Source: Bradysia coprophila
Lineage: Eukaryota > Arthropoda > Insecta > Diptera > Sciaridae
Reading direction: 5' to 3'
DNA: 64,000 bases
Assembly: GCF_014529535.1 (NCBI RefSeq)
Contig: NW_023503293.1
Location: forward strand, 6,577,374-6,641,373
Below are positions 1 to 11,644 of the stretch, one piece after another (position 1 is the first letter of the stretch; the number at the start of each line of letters is the position of its first letter). Both the position numbers and the translations under genes were made by a program. A model generated the notes under the pieces. The model was given only the letters and a program-made list of their open reading frames with translations. It ran no database searches and was not told where the DNA came from.

Positions 1-1969
1 AACCAAACGAGGTAAACTTAGTGCCCCAGCTTTACTCCAACTTTGTCAGACTTTCATCAGCTATTTTTGGAAAATTGATTGGCTAAATTTTCCAAAATTT
101 GCATTTTCTTTCAAAAAATTAAGCAAAATAATGTTCCAAATGTAGGTCCTTTTTTAATAAGTATATGATTTTGAGTAGACAAAATTCACTCGAATTCAAA
201 ATACTGATTTGCCCACGTAGAAAACACACTTTTGTATCTAGGCTGTTACCACTGTTACTGCTGTTCCTCTTCGTTTCTCTGATTTTTTTCATTTCGTTTC
301 GTATCCTATTTCAAATGACAAATGGGAGAAATCATAGAAACCAAGAAGAACAGCTAAGATACGAAAATGGGATTTTTTGCGTGTGCAAAACAGTATGTTT
401 TCTCCTACACTGATCACGTAGACAACCTTTGTTTTTTTTGTGAACCTTTTCCAGCAATATATTTGCAACAAAATGGCAAACTGTTAATCCGTCTATAGTT
501 TAACAGAGAATCGTATAAGCAATTGCGGTATATATATTGCACACACATTTTACTTTCCAATCAAATAACTTAAAGTAATCATTTGGCTATTTTACTTATT
601 TGTATCTAATTTCCAATTATATTATCGATTATATGTTTAGGTAAGGGATGTATGCAATCGTTCGCCCAATCCAAAAATAAATAAATAAAACCGTGGCACT
701 GTCAAATGGCTTAGAAAATGTTTAAATGAAAAATCAATGTTTCATTTGTCGGGTCCACATCTTTTTCGATTGGCGAACTAACATCGATTCCTCCCTCATT
801 AATATTTTTTAACTTTAAGTTTAAACGTCCTATAAAAACAAGGAAATTAAAAATAAAATGGAAAAACTAACTGAAAATATTGATAAAATTCGCTTTAAGA
901 AGGAAATTGCATTTTTTTGTATTAGTTCCATAAATTTAATGATGATTAATTTGCATAGCTATGATCAGTTAAGGATAACAATGAAACAAAATGGAAGGAA
1001 AGGAAGAAAAATTCATCAGTTTAGAAATTATAGTCTGTGATTTAAGAGAGTATTTTTGCGTCGCCTTTTTTATTACAATTTTTGATCCGATTTTTTTTTT
1101 TTAATTTTTAATTTTTATTTCCAATCCGTTTGACTAGGGTAGTGCACGCTAGTTATAACCAATGTTATATAATGAAGTAAAACTAAAATGAGAGAAAAAA
1201 ATATGAAAAAGTAGAATTTATTTATTCAAGAAATTTAAGTATAAAAATGAAACAAAATTCGTTTACGACATTTTGTTGGTTCCAATGAAAAATAAAACAA
1301 AAAGTTACAAAAATTATCGAAAATAAATTTAATGTGAAACACAAAATTATTGTTTCTTTCCAATAAAATGGTAGAAGGGATGTCGTACTACGATGGGGAG
1401 CCTATTTTCGAGAATTAAAATTTCCTGAATTTTCCTAACTCTAGAATCGTTAGCTGAGCATGGCACATGCCATCTGAAATTTTCCAAAATCGGTTCATAT
1501 TCACTCAAGCTATCAAAAATCAGGAAAAAAAATCTTTCTCGAATGAGCATTAGGTCGATTTTGTTCAGCTACGACAATCACTCCTTAATCGAAGATGTAT
1601 CTCAATAAAATTGAAAAAAAAAAAATCAGAATGGAACTATTGTAACGTAGCATATATGCAGGGTGAAGAGAGTAACACTTACAAGAAAAAAGTGAAACTA
1701 TTGTATCGCTGCATATATGCAACGTGAAGAAAGTTCCACTATTTTTGGTATTACTCATTAATCAGGAAAATTTTAATTCAGAATACCAAAAATCAGGAAA
1801 AAATTTTAGGAAACGTAAATTAGGAAAAATATTTACGAAACCAAATATTGGGAAAATGTGAAATTGGGAAAACATAAAACAAGTAACACGAAAAATATGA
1901 AAAGTTGGAAGAAAAATTAGTTTTTTTTTTCATGAGAGTTGCATAGACTCTCACCAATAACTCGCCATT
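1..1969. other. AT-rich gene-free stretch
   Basis: No coding family, RNA gene or splice-linked reading frame was recognised; the open frames here are under 90 codons and of low complexity. The only structure seen is a short direct duplication: the segment around 1632-1679 (GCATATATGCAGGGTGAAGA) recurs about 60 bp later at 1692-1739 with a few changes. Several copies of a motif like AATCAGGAAA lie at about 1515-1880, just before the minisatellite. Confidence 0.6.
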
Positions 1970-2712
1970 CGATGATGTCGACTATATTCGAGGATGTCAA
2001 CTACATTCGAGTACATCGTCTTTCTTAGAAGACATCGACTATATTCGAGTACATCGACAATATTAGATGACATCTACAAATATATTGACTATATTTGAGG
2101 ACATCGACTATCTTCGAAAACATCTTCTATATTCAATGAAGTCGACTATATTCGAGAATGTCGACTATATTCAAGGACATCTAATATATTCGAGGACATC
2201 GACTATATTCGAGGACATCGACTATATTCGAGAACATCGACTATAGTATAGGACATCGACTATATTCGAGAACATCGACTATAGTAGATGACATCGACTA
2301 TATTCGAGGACATCGACTACGTTCGAGGATGTCGACTATATAACGTGACATCGACTATATTCGAGGATATCGACTATATTAGATGACATCTACTATATTC
2401 AAAGAAGTTGACTATATTAGAGGACTTCTACTACATTCGAGGATGTCGACTATATTACGTGACATCGACTATATTCGAGGACATCGACAAAATTCGAGAA
2501 CATCTTCTATATTCAATGAAGTCGACTATATTCGAGGATGTCGACTAAATCCGAGGACACCGATTATATTCGAGGATATCGACTATATTAGAGGACATCG
2601 ACTACATTCGAGGATGTCGACTATATTACGTGACATCGACTATATTTGAGGACATCGACTATATTAGAGGACGTCGTCTGCTTTATTCGAGTACATCGAC
2701 TATATCCGGGAA
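1970..2712. repeat. 19-bp minisatellite, about 39 units
   Basis: The array is built on the unit GACATCGACTATATTCGAG (19 bp), repeated head to tail with point variants such as GATGTCGAC, TTAGAG, ACGTGACATC and occasional indels. Some units share the same variants (for example the ATTACGTGACATC and TTCAATGAAGTCG types recur several times), so short blocks of units seem to have been copied together. The array creates meaningless open frames. Unit count is an estimate from length divided by period. Confidence 0.93.
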
Positions 2713-3932
2713 TAGTCGAGCATATGACCAATGCTCATTGAGCATATGAGAATATATCGAAATAAATTATGACTCGATTGTACTGGAATTCACTTCATAT
2801 ACATAAGTACAATATTGCGCACGCCAGTAATATTATGTTTTTTACAGATGATGTAGCGCCGCAGGCCGTGAAGAATTTAAAAAAATAAGAAAGCGGGGTC
2901 GAGGGGCGGCAGCCCCCGCAAAGGGGGGTCAAGGGGGGAGTATCCTTCCTTGCACGTCCTTATAAACTTTGATGTGGATATTTTGTCCGAAATTTATTTT
3001 GTCCCGAAACTCATTACAATTTCTGATTCATGGTTTTCTCAATGCTTAATGCTTCCTAATAAGTGGAGTTCCTGATTTGTGTTTCCTGAATAATGTTTCC
3101 TGATTTTTGTCTACTGATTATTGGATTCCTGATTTTTGTCTTCCTAATTAATTCATACATCCGAAATCTAGCAACAACTTTATTACGGACCCCTTACGGA
3201 CAATTGTATTATAGAGTGAGAATGAGATATTGTTCCTAACCCACTAAATGAACCCTTTTTTGTATGACGAGATTGAAGACCAGCAATTTTGCGTTGAATA
3301 ACTATTGTAATCTATTGTAATCCGATTTGTAGGATTGTTAAACAATGGAAGACGTAGGAAGACCCAGCCTAATTGTCGTTCTCCACAGAAAACTGCCAAT
3401 GTCTTTTCCGCCTAAACAATCAAACACATACTGACATCCGAGTTGACGTTATATTTATTGGACATAGGGCATGTGCGTCTGAAGGATAATCCAAAAATGA
3501 TACAAGAGTGGAGTACGTTCTCCTTGCACATGTGATATTTTTGTCAATATTAATAGCAACGATGAGTGAAGTTGACGAAACTATCCGTCAAAGGCTTAAT
3601 TCATCGGATTACTTCTTTAGGTCGACAATTTATAAACTAGGAACTCAATGAGTTGTGCATGTATCTCGATAACTATCTACGATTATCCAGACGGAGTATC
3701 TCATCTCAATACTTGAACTGAGAACGCCTCAAAGAGTTTTGATTGTGAGATTTCTTCGAAAATTTAGATTCGAGTTTGCCAACACTTGTTCACGAGCTTA
3801 TTCCTTATACCAAGACATTTCGAAATACTCGATAACTAGTCAAATGTCAGCCCTCTTCGCTACAGATATAAACCTCGGATTACTTTATCTAAGCGTTTTA
3901 TTAACAATTTCATAATAACACAAAACATTTGA
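2713..3932. other. Gene-free stretch with GC-rich patch
   Basis: No gene was recognised. Two things stand out. At about 2862-2945 there is a GC-rich patch with runs of G and C (GAGGGGCGGCAGCCCCCGC) that can fold on itself, unlike the AT-rich surroundings. At about 3040-3150 there are several spaced copies of TTCCTGATTTTTG, the reverse complement of the AATCAGGAAA motifs that precede the minisatellite at 1515-1880. Confidence 0.5.
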
Positions 3933-5008
3933 CTAATTTCCACCGGATTTTGCGTTCCCATCCAGATCAACGTTCTTCAACGTATTTTCCTTATATCGGT
4001 TGCCTCGTTGTTCCAGCAACGGATCTTTTTCGCTTATCGAATTAGCCTGAAAAATATTTTCAATTCCTTACTGTTAGCGAATAGAACTGGTCGTATACAA
4101 CGTGAACCTACCAGATCTGCTTCCATTTCGATCATATCTCTTTCACGCTTCCAATTGTACTGCCAGTATCTAACTTCTTCCATCGATTTGCCCGAAGCCT
4201 TTAACACCAACAACGAACATATGCCAGCCAAACCGCCAAGACCGCAACCCAACAAACCACCGACTGTCATCCCTCTCAATCCGCCGTTCACTTTATACAT
4301 GGATCCGGTCAATAAGCCAGCCGCAAGATACTCATAGATCGAAGACTTTCCTCGGTACACCGATATTGTGGTCGCGATTCCTCTGAGAAATTCAACGGAA
4401 AATTTTACGTGAAAATATTTCCACTCATTCATTGTGTTAGTGTCCAATGTCTTTACACATAGGTGGTAGTGAACATCGACAATCTCCATCCCCATCGGAC
4501 AGCTCCTTTGGCAAAATTGACTGTGACCTGGTCTTGAAGCTTTTTCTAGCAAAACAAAAAAAGAACGGAGCATCAGTCATACAGGATTATTACTTTACCA
4601 CCAAGGGTCCAACTGACCTTTGCATCTAAATGTGATTTGAAGGCAGTAGCTTGATTATTTTCCATAAACTCCATGTAAGCTCCCCTCGACTGAATGAATC
4701 CTCCGTACACAGCACCAGTAAGAAAGCTCACGAATGCAGTCTGATAAACAGAATTTATTTCCGGTGATATGGTCCCGAATTCGCTGTGATGGCATATCGT
4801 AAGTTAACCTTTTTCGTGCGAAGAAACGGAATCGATGTCCCACTTACTCTACAGTGTACATGGCATATAATCTGTCCTTGCCAGTCTCCAGATTCGGCCG
4901 GCGATCTGCAAAGGATGCTGCCGTCTTTGAGGATGATTCTGTCACGACATCGTAATCGGCTAGATGAAATGGTGTAGCTATGGGGGCCAATCTGATTACA
5001 TTGAACAT
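3933..5008 (-). CDS. TIMMDC1: TIMMDC1-like mitochondrial complex I assembly factor (5 exons)
   Basis: Members of this Tim17/Tim22/Tim23-related family are inner-membrane proteins of mitochondria that help assemble the membrane arm of respiratory complex I. Exons read on the minus strand: 4848-5008, 4618-4783, 4457-4545, 4112-4382 and 3933-4046, all joined by GT-AG introns of about 64-74 bp and giving 266 residues, close to the human protein (285). The Gly/Ala-rich membrane segments are visible: residues about 65-80 (FVSFLTGAVYGGF) and 157-199 (AAGLLTGSMYKVNGGLRG and following GGLLGCGLGG), followed by the charged stretch WQYNWKRERD. The start chosen is MFNVIRLAP; an in-frame upstream Met (MSKCC) would lengthen the N terminus. 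The last exon follows from donor GTAGGT at 4106-4111, which skips a stop that is reached by reading through. Family call is firm; the exact 5' start is less so. Confidence 0.9.
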
Positions 5009-5270
5009 TTTTAATGAAATTGCAAATCTTGTAGCGAAAATAATATCTAAATCTAAATAGAAAAACTGTATGTCAATGTGAGCTGTCACTGCTGTCACGC
5101 AACATTTTGACATTGGATGGATTTCCCAGCGCAAACAATATAACTGCACAATAGTAATTTGCGTCAAGGTTCTGAAAGAACAGGTTATGACCAAAGTATA
5201 TAAACACTGAAGGTAATGCAGACCCTCAGCGGATCAGAGAAATTACGAATCCAAACTTTCAGCTGAATTC

Positions 5271-6737
5271 TTTTTTTTTTTTTTTTTTTTTATTTCATTT
5301 CATTTATTTATTGATAAGATCTCAAATTGAACATAAAAACCGCATAGCTCCAGTATGCTCAATAACAATTCTAAGGAGCTATTTTAGGTACTTAACATAA
5401 AATCGAACAAAGTATGAATCAAAGTAACATTGAGTAATAGAAAGAAAAAATTGATAAAACAAAACAGCCGGCTCAACAAAAACTAATTAATTAAAATCAA
5501 CAGCAAAATAGAATAAAATGGGCAGAAGCAAGGATAGTTAGAATAGAATAAACGATGGTAGCGTTTATAATAAAAAATTCGAAGCAAATTCAAAAAACAT
5601 AATCGTAATCCAGTACTAAGTCAATCGTCCGCTCCTAGATCAATTACCGTGATCTAATGATTTATCGTGCGTCATTGTTCATTAAATGCAAACTAAAGTT
5701 AAGGTTAAAAGTCACTCCGCGCTAGCAAGTACGCTTTCAGTCCACGTGTGAATTTTTCGAGTCGAGTTTCGTTCTTAAGCGTCCGAGGCAATGCATTAAA
5801 AAGCGTCGGTCCAGCATACTGCAGACTACGCTTACCATAGTTAGACGAAACTAGTGGCCTCTTAAGAAGGTAGGAGAACCTCGTACCGTAGCGATTCACA
5901 TTGTCGAAAAATTCCGAAGAATGGTGTTTCGAATCGTGCAGACAACAATGCACATATTTACATACTGCGAATTCATAAGTCTTAGGAATCGTAAGCACGC
6001 GGGGGAACTCAACTTCGAAAAGCTGCTTAGTAGGGTAACGCGATGGCAGCTTGTGAGCGGCTTTGAGAGCTCTTCTATGTAGAACTTGTAACTCATCTAT
6101 CACAGTTTTGTTGGCAGAACCCCAGACACCTGCGCAATATGTAAGGTGGCAATGTACAGTTGAAAAGTATATAAGACGGAGAATCTTCACCGGCAGAAAA
6201 CGAAGTCTTTTCATAACACCGATACCACGGGAAATGGTACCACATATACCGGCTATGTGCTCATTCCAGTTGACAAATTCATCCAACAACAACCCCAGAC
6301 ACCTGGCCGAGGCACTCACCTTAATCGACACACCATTGAAAAAGAGTTCAGGCAATCCATCAATTTTGACGTGCGGCTTACGGAAGTGAACCACCTTGGT
6401 TTTCTTCAAATTCAGTGTCAGCTTGTTAACTCGAAAATACTCAGCAACAATACGAAGGTCATCTGAAAGGTTACCGACGTTGTCAGAGATCAAGGCTGAA
6501 GACACGAACATGTTGGTATCGTCGGCAAAACCGAACGGCGAAGACCTGATCGGCAGATCGAAAAAGTCATTTATAAAGATGATAAAAAGCAGCGGTGAAA
6601 GTACACCTCCTTGCGGTACACCAACCGTTACGTCAGTCATTTCGCTCCTGACCCCATTACACTCTGTACACTGCTTTCTATCGCTGAGATAGCTCCTTAT
6701 TAGACTGAGCGCTACTCCACGGATCCCGGCAATTCAT
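5271..6737 (-). mobile_element. 5'-truncated non-LTR retrotransposon
   Basis: The element reads on the minus strand. Its 3' end is marked by a long poly(A), seen as poly(T) at about 5271-5292, and its 5' end is lost within the reverse transcriptase region near 6737. About 430 bp of 3' untranslated sequence lies between the stop codon at 5705 and the poly(A) tail. The short sequence GAATT lies at both edges and could be a small target duplication, but this is weak. 5' truncation with a 3' poly(A) is the usual outcome of target-primed reverse transcription. Confidence 0.85.
5705..6737 (-). pseudogene. Reverse transcriptase C-terminal part of a non-LTR element
   Basis: The frame is open from the truncation point to a stop at 5705, about 340 codons, with a Met at 6640 that is internal to the original protein. 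It shows RT motifs in order: SLIRSYLSDRKQ, GVPQGGVLSPLLF (motif B region), FADDTN (catalytic motif C with two Asp), then CLGLLLD and the thumb region LTYCAGVWG. The catalytic fingers with motif A are lost with the 5' end, so it cannot be active. The tail after the thumb lacks a recognisable RNase H and resembles CR1/L2/Rex-like elements; the exact clade is uncertain. No frameshift or stop was seen in the remaining part, which suggests a fairly recent insertion. Confidence 0.88.
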
Positions 6738-6771
6738 TTTCGTATGTTGTCTAACCTGTCTAACTTAGACT

Positions 6772-6945
6772 TGTGCAACATGACGGCCCCAAATACTTCC
6801 AATTCACCACTAAATACAACTTGACGCAAACGAATTTTATATGTGTGCAACATAACGCCGCTAAATCGTACCAGATTCACCACTAGATGCAACTTGACGC
6901 AAACGAATTCAATACGTGTGCACATGACGGCGCTAAAATTCACCT
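6772..6945. repeat. Tandem repeat, about 72 bp, 2.4 units
   Basis: Units begin at about 6772, 6843 and 6917 with TGTGCAACATGACGG-type sequence and contain CAACTTGACGCAAACGAATT in the first two. The third unit is partial and runs into the right arm of the inverted repeat. The array has no coding meaning. Confidence 0.8.
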
Positions 6946-7010
6946 GAAAGTTTGGATCCGCGTGTAACTGCGGATTTGCATTACCTTCAGAGTTTATATA
7001 CTTTGGTTAT

Positions 7011-7201
7011 GACAACCACGAAGGCGGTGACACCAAATTTTATAAACAGATAGTGTGAGAAATCAACTTGAAGAAAATATTTTTCTCGAAAATTCGGAAT
7101 TTTGATTTTGTTAAGTTCCATTTTACATATAGACTTCGCAGCCGTTGACGCAATTGTGTGTCACCGGCTTCGTGATCAACTCAGGGTTGTCTTAACCTGT
7201 T
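7011..7201. mobile_element. Short inverted-repeat element interrupting an inverted-repeat arm
   Basis: The ends are complementary: GACAACCACGAAGGCGGTGA on the left and TCACCGGCTTCGTG followed by AGGGTTGTC on the right. The right arm carries an extra stretch, ATCAACTCA. The element splits a sequence that is continuous in the left copy at 5170-5200, which supports insertion. A fragment resembling its right end occurs at about 34615-34665 (TTGTGATCAACTCAGAGG). Non-autonomous; superfamily not determined. Confidence 0.6.
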
Positions 7202-7499
7202 CTTTCAGAAGGAAGGAAGGAGTTTGGTTTGTTCCTACTGAATTCATTCTTCTACAAACTGTGTAAGAAAGGAGTTTCCCTTGTTCTAACTAAATTCATG
7301 TTTCTACAAAGCGTGTAAAGAAGGAGTTTGAATTGTTCCTACCAGGGCCTATTTTTAATTCATCATTTCATGAAAATTCAGCAATTTCATTAAAATTCAT
7401 TAAAATACTTTAAAATTCTTTAGATTTCATGAAAGTTCGCTGAACATCAGTTAGCTTCGTTTTAATAATTTTGATGTTTCAACAATTCTGAGTGTAGCC

Positions 7500-7811
7500 A
7501 AGGCTGTATACTTTGGGGAGGTCACGCGGCTGCTAGGAATTTCGCGCCCCGTCATTCACAATAATTGACAAAATGACATATTTTGTATAAGGAAAATGTC
7601 ACTTTGTGGGTTACTGTGAATGACGCGCGCGAAATTCCTCAACACCAGGTCACGCAGATCGCCATTTTATTAGATACGCGGGAACACACCTTTTCCATAC
7701 AAACAAATTCACCAAAATTGACTTTGTATGGCGTGATGAATTTTTTGTATGAAACGTGGTGTGTAACCCGCGTATCTGCATCTGCGTGACCTCCCCAAAG
7801 TATACAGCCTT
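7500..7811. mobile_element. 312-bp MITE with 28-bp terminal repeats and 10-bp target duplication
   Basis: The ends are perfect inverted repeats beginning AAGGCTGTATACTTTGGGGA and continuing to about 28 bp. Directly outside, GAGTGTAGCC occurs at 7490-7499 and again at 7812-7821, a 10-bp target site duplication. Inside the left half there is a second inverted pair (GGAATTTCGCGC with GTCATTCACA against TGTGAATGAC with GCGCGAAATTCC). No coding capacity. A 9-11 bp duplication is typical of the Mutator superfamily, so a Mutator-type non-autonomous element is the best inference. Confidence 0.88.
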
Positions 7812-8307
7812 GAGTGTAGCCACGAATAAACTAGGCACCACCTGTTGGGTGGGTCAGATCCCTTGACTGTTTGTCTGAGCTTCTCAATAGTATTTTTATT
7901 GACAATGATTTATTGATTTATTTCAATGAAATGTAATTTTGTATGTAGATTGCCATGCCACAAAAACGCATTTAGAAGAAGAACTACTAGAACGGTCTAA
8001 TAAATCTCTCATTGATGATTTAATTCTGTTTAGTTTCACTGAAAATCTTCGAAACTATGTATATAAAATGCCCCGGTAAAAAATGACGTATGTATTCAAT
8101 AAAATTTAAACTTCACACTCGTTAATTTTTGTTCTATTTATTCGGTTTTGTTTACAAGGCAAAGTCACATAACAAGAAAAATACTATTGAAATAGATACA
8201 AAAATTCTGTTAGCAACATCAGGTTGTTCGTTAGACTAACATAATCTATCTTAGAACCTAACCTCAGGAATTGATTCCATTCTCCACCAAACATTTTGTT
8301 TTTAAAT
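7812..8307. other. Gene-free AT-rich spacer
   Basis: No gene, RNA or clear repeat was recognised between the MITE and the 152-bp tandem repeat. Confidence 0.5.
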
Positions 8308-8945
8308 CGGTTGAGAATTACTCCAGTTGTAGTGTTAACAAAAAGCTGAAAAGGCTTCTTCGAGAACTACTCCCAGATGGTTGAACCGATACCACCCATT
8401 TTCGAATTTGACCTGAGGATTTCAATACTTCGTCGACTAAAAAAAAGTTTTTGAAAATCGGTTGAACTTTGCTCCAGTTATCGTGTCAACAAAGAGCAGA
8501 ATGGGCTTCTTTCGAGAACTACCACCAGATGGTTGCACCGATACCACCCATTTTCGAACTTGACCTGAGGATTTCAATACTTCGTCGACTAAAAAAAAGT
8601 TTTTGAAAATCGGTTGAACTTTGCTCCAGTTATCGTGTTAACAAAGAGCAGAAAGGGCTTCTTTCGAGAACTACCACCAGATGGTTGAAACGATACCACC
8701 CATTTTCGAACTTGACCTGAGGATTTCACTACTTCGTCGACTAAAAAGAAGTTTTTGAAAATCGGTTGAACTTTGCTCCAGTTATAGTGTTAACAAAGAG
8801 CAGAAAAGGCTTCTTTCGAGAACTACCACCAGATGGTTGAACTAATACCGCCCATTTTCGAACTTGACCTGAGGATTTCAATACTTCGTCGAATAAAAAA
8901 AAGTTTTTGAAAATCGGTTGAGATTTACTCAAGTTATCGTGTTAA
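8308..8945. repeat. 152-bp tandem repeat, about 4.2 units
   Basis: Units start at CGGTTGA near 8308, 8459, 8611, 8763 and 8915, a period of 151-152 bp. Each contains CTCCAGTTATCGTGTTAACA, GGCTTCTTTCGAGAACTACC, CGATACCACCCATTTTCGAA and AATACTTCGTCGACTAAAAA. The middle units are nearly identical, while the first differs more, as expected if the array grew from the inside. No coding frame spans the units consistently. Confidence 0.93.
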
Positions 8946-9721
8946 CAAAGGGTACAAAATTTTACATTTAACGTTTTTTCATCACATTTCCATATATTTT
9001 TAATCATAGTGAACGTGTTATGTACAGTGTATTTGTTTTCGTAAAACCCATGACTTACAGTCAAGGGAATTACACCCTGCTGGTGTCGCCGAGGAGGACC
9101 CTCGTTTGCATGTTTTTTTTTTCTAATTACAGTGGTCCCACTAAAATATTCGAGTCCTTCGGTAGGACATGTAGGACAATATTTTCACATCAAGAATACT
9201 AGGACTTCTTCATAGTCAGAAATTGTTTTCGGTGATATTATATTGAATTCTATTTTATGTCAGCCTATTACATCGATTAGTACTGCAAAATAATTGAGAA
9301 CATGTACTACTGCAAATACTTGAGAGTAAGTGATTTTCACTAATATTTATCGACGTACAACAAGAAAATAGCAAGTAACTATTCCGCACAAAACGCAGAA
9401 TTATTATAATTACTAGTCAAAACTTCAATCGCGCCAGTGAAAATTTATTCTACATCATCTACATCTACGTAGCATCACTCCAATTTTCCTATTCGTATTT
9501 CGGTGCCTAACGTAATTACGTAATTCTACCTTTCTTGTTTCTCTTTTCTGAGACTTGGAATAAGGCTTGACTTCTTCTTATGGGCAAAGACCGATTTTAA
9601 GGCTTTTACGGCTAATTTTCGGAATGATGACAAACTCAACACTGTCCAATATCATGACCAGTGTTGTGGTATTATGAGTTAAATTTTTAAAGAGCATCAC
9701 TCTGACTTTGGTTTATATTCT
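8946..9721. other. Gene-free AT-rich spacer
   Basis: Nothing supported as a gene or RNA. It ends at the left target duplication of the Penelope-like element. Confidence 0.5.
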
Positions 9722-10272
9722 ACTTCTCATTCATTTTAAGATTTTTGACTTGCGTCTGAGCATGTAGTAAATTTACGTGGGATTGGAAAACTCCTCGGAT
9801 TGCTCAATATTTTTTATTCAAACCAAATATTTCGGTCTCATATTATAGACCATTATCAATGGTAATCTGAAACAACAACAATTTTCATAATTACATAATT
9901 CGACAAATGTTCAACAAAATTTACGTTGACACGACATACTTTTCGGGTTACGTATTACAAATACATAGTCATGAATGGCCACAAATTGTGTAAAACAGTC
10001 GTGGCGGGAATACTTTCTTCTGCAATTAATTCATTAGGACTAACTTAACAATCATTCTTTGATAATTACACAAACTTTGGTTACCTCAAATATGCTTTGA
10101 GCACTATCACAGATTAACGTTCATGAACAATCTAACAAATCGAAAACAACCGGACAATCAGCAATAAATTAGTCAGATAAACAAACTAAGCTACACCATG
10201 AACGGTTGTGCATTATCACACCGTCGTTACGAACTAAATCAACCCGTGCATCATCACTGGACTGACACGCTA

Positions 10273-11642
10273 TTATCGGAACGTGTCTTTGATAATGTTA
10301 CTGTATGTGTTGGACAAGAATTTACATTCTTGCTGCTTATTGATCGTATTAGGTACAGTCTTAATCGCAATCATTTCCATAACGTCTCTGTTGTGCCGTT
10401 TAGGTTCTTTGCACAAAATTTTAACATTATCCCAATTCACTTGATGCCCCGTTTCAATAACATGTTCACACAACGCGCTATGTTTATCATTCTTCACTCT
10501 GCAATTGTATTGATGTCCATCAAGACGCTTCTGGAGACGTTGAATTGTTTGACCGATGTAAACTTTGTCACACGAGCAAGTTACTTTATATATGAGTCCA
10601 GATTGAAGCTGAGTCGGAATTGCGTCCTTAAGTTTCGTGAACAATATTTGTTGCAACGTATTATCACCTTTACCGACCACTTGAATGTTCTGTTGGACAA
10701 ACTCTTTCTTAATTTTGTCAAACAAACCGTCAATGAATGGAATAGCAACATATTTGACATCGGCTTTATCCACTCTTTCGTTGGTTTTTTTGTCGTTGAA
10801 GCTGTTAACACATTCATTCATCACTTTATCAAGTAATTTGGCTGGGTAACTGTTGTTCAGCAATGTCCTTTTAATCAGATCGAAATTCTCATTGTGGAAC
10901 ACTGGAGATGACAATTTCAGCATTCGTTCTGTTAGTATCGTAATCGTGTTTCTCTTGTAGGTGAATGGAAGACTTGAATGGAAATTAAGATATCGTCCCG
11001 ACCAGGTTTCTTTGTGATACCAATTGGTAGTGATAAAACCAGCGTCATCACGTATAACCAATGTGTCTAAGAACGCTAACTGTTTGTCACGTTCAATTTC
11101 CATTGTAAACTGTATATGTTCGTTGATACTGTTGAATGTGTCTAGTAGTTCATCTGTTTTGTTTGCAGGACATGCGGTGGAGCTATCATCAACGTATCTG
11201 TAGTAGAAAGGTGCACGTATTTTTGACTTTATTGCAACTTCATCCTCGATCATTTCCATCACCAGGTCAGCAACAACTGGGCTTACAGGTGAACCCATCG
11301 GCGTTCCAAAAGTTTGGTGATAAATGGTGTCATTGAAGCTGAACGTGCAGTTTTCTAACACTGCTTTGAGCCCCTTCAAAAATTCGGTTTTGGGTAACGA
11401 CGTGAATTTCTTGATCTGAAACCATTTTTTGTCCACGGCTTTATACACCAATTCATTAGGGATGTTCGTGAAGAGTGAAATGACGTCTAGTGATACCAAA
11501 ACGTAACCTTCTGGTAACACTGTGTTCTTGATCTTCTCTTTAAATTCGAATGCATTTTTGATGGATTTTCTCGTCTTCCCTGTCACGTTCTTTAACACGT
11601 TGGCATACATTTTCGACAGATTATATGTCGGACAATTAATGC
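10273..11642 (-). CDS. Penelope-like reverse transcriptase with GIY-YIG endonuclease, left arm
   Basis: The frame is open from the arm junction at about 11642 (PTYNLSKMYANVL) to a stop at 10273, about 456 codons. The first internal Met is at 11610. RT motifs appear in order: SLDVISLFTNIP (motif A, Asp), GTPMGSPVSPVVADL (motif B), YRYVDDS (motif C, two Asp). The C-terminal third carries a GIY-YIG nuclease: GLIYKVTCSCDKVYIGQT, then the conserved Arg in LQKRLDGHQ and Glu in CEHVIETGH. This RT plus GIY-YIG order is diagnostic of canonical Penelope-like elements. The N-terminal portion of the usual longer protein is missing because the arm is cut at the junction. No stop or frameshift is present, so the copy is young. 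Confidence 0.92.
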
Positions 11643-11644
11643 AA

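Larger units (their letters stand above)
5170..7213. repeat. Inverted repeat flanking the retroelement insertion
   Basis: The left arm at about 5170-5268 (TTCTGAAAGAACAGG, then GACCAAAGTATATAAAC, GAAGGTAATGCA, CCAAACTTTCAG) reappears inverted at 6940-7010 and, after an interrupting 191-bp element, at about 7202-7213 (CCTGTTCTTTCAGAA). The arms thus enclose the truncated retrotransposon and a 72-bp tandem repeat. They may be the terminal repeats of an older DNA element or an inverted duplication of the DNA upstream of the TIMMDC1-like gene. Confidence 0.7.

Noticed and set aside
1970-2712. CRISPR-like or coding array
   Set aside because: Units are directly adjacent without spacers, and the frame merely repeats a DYIRG-type pattern; it is a minisatellite.
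4008-4337. 109-codon plus-strand frame
   Set aside because: It is antisense to exons of the TIMMDC1-like gene.
10198-10836. 212-codon frame antisense to the Penelope-like gene, repeated identically at 12073-12711 on the other strand
   Set aside because: It is the mirror of the RT/GIY-YIG gene and exists twice only because the element is palindromic; the sense frame has clear domains.
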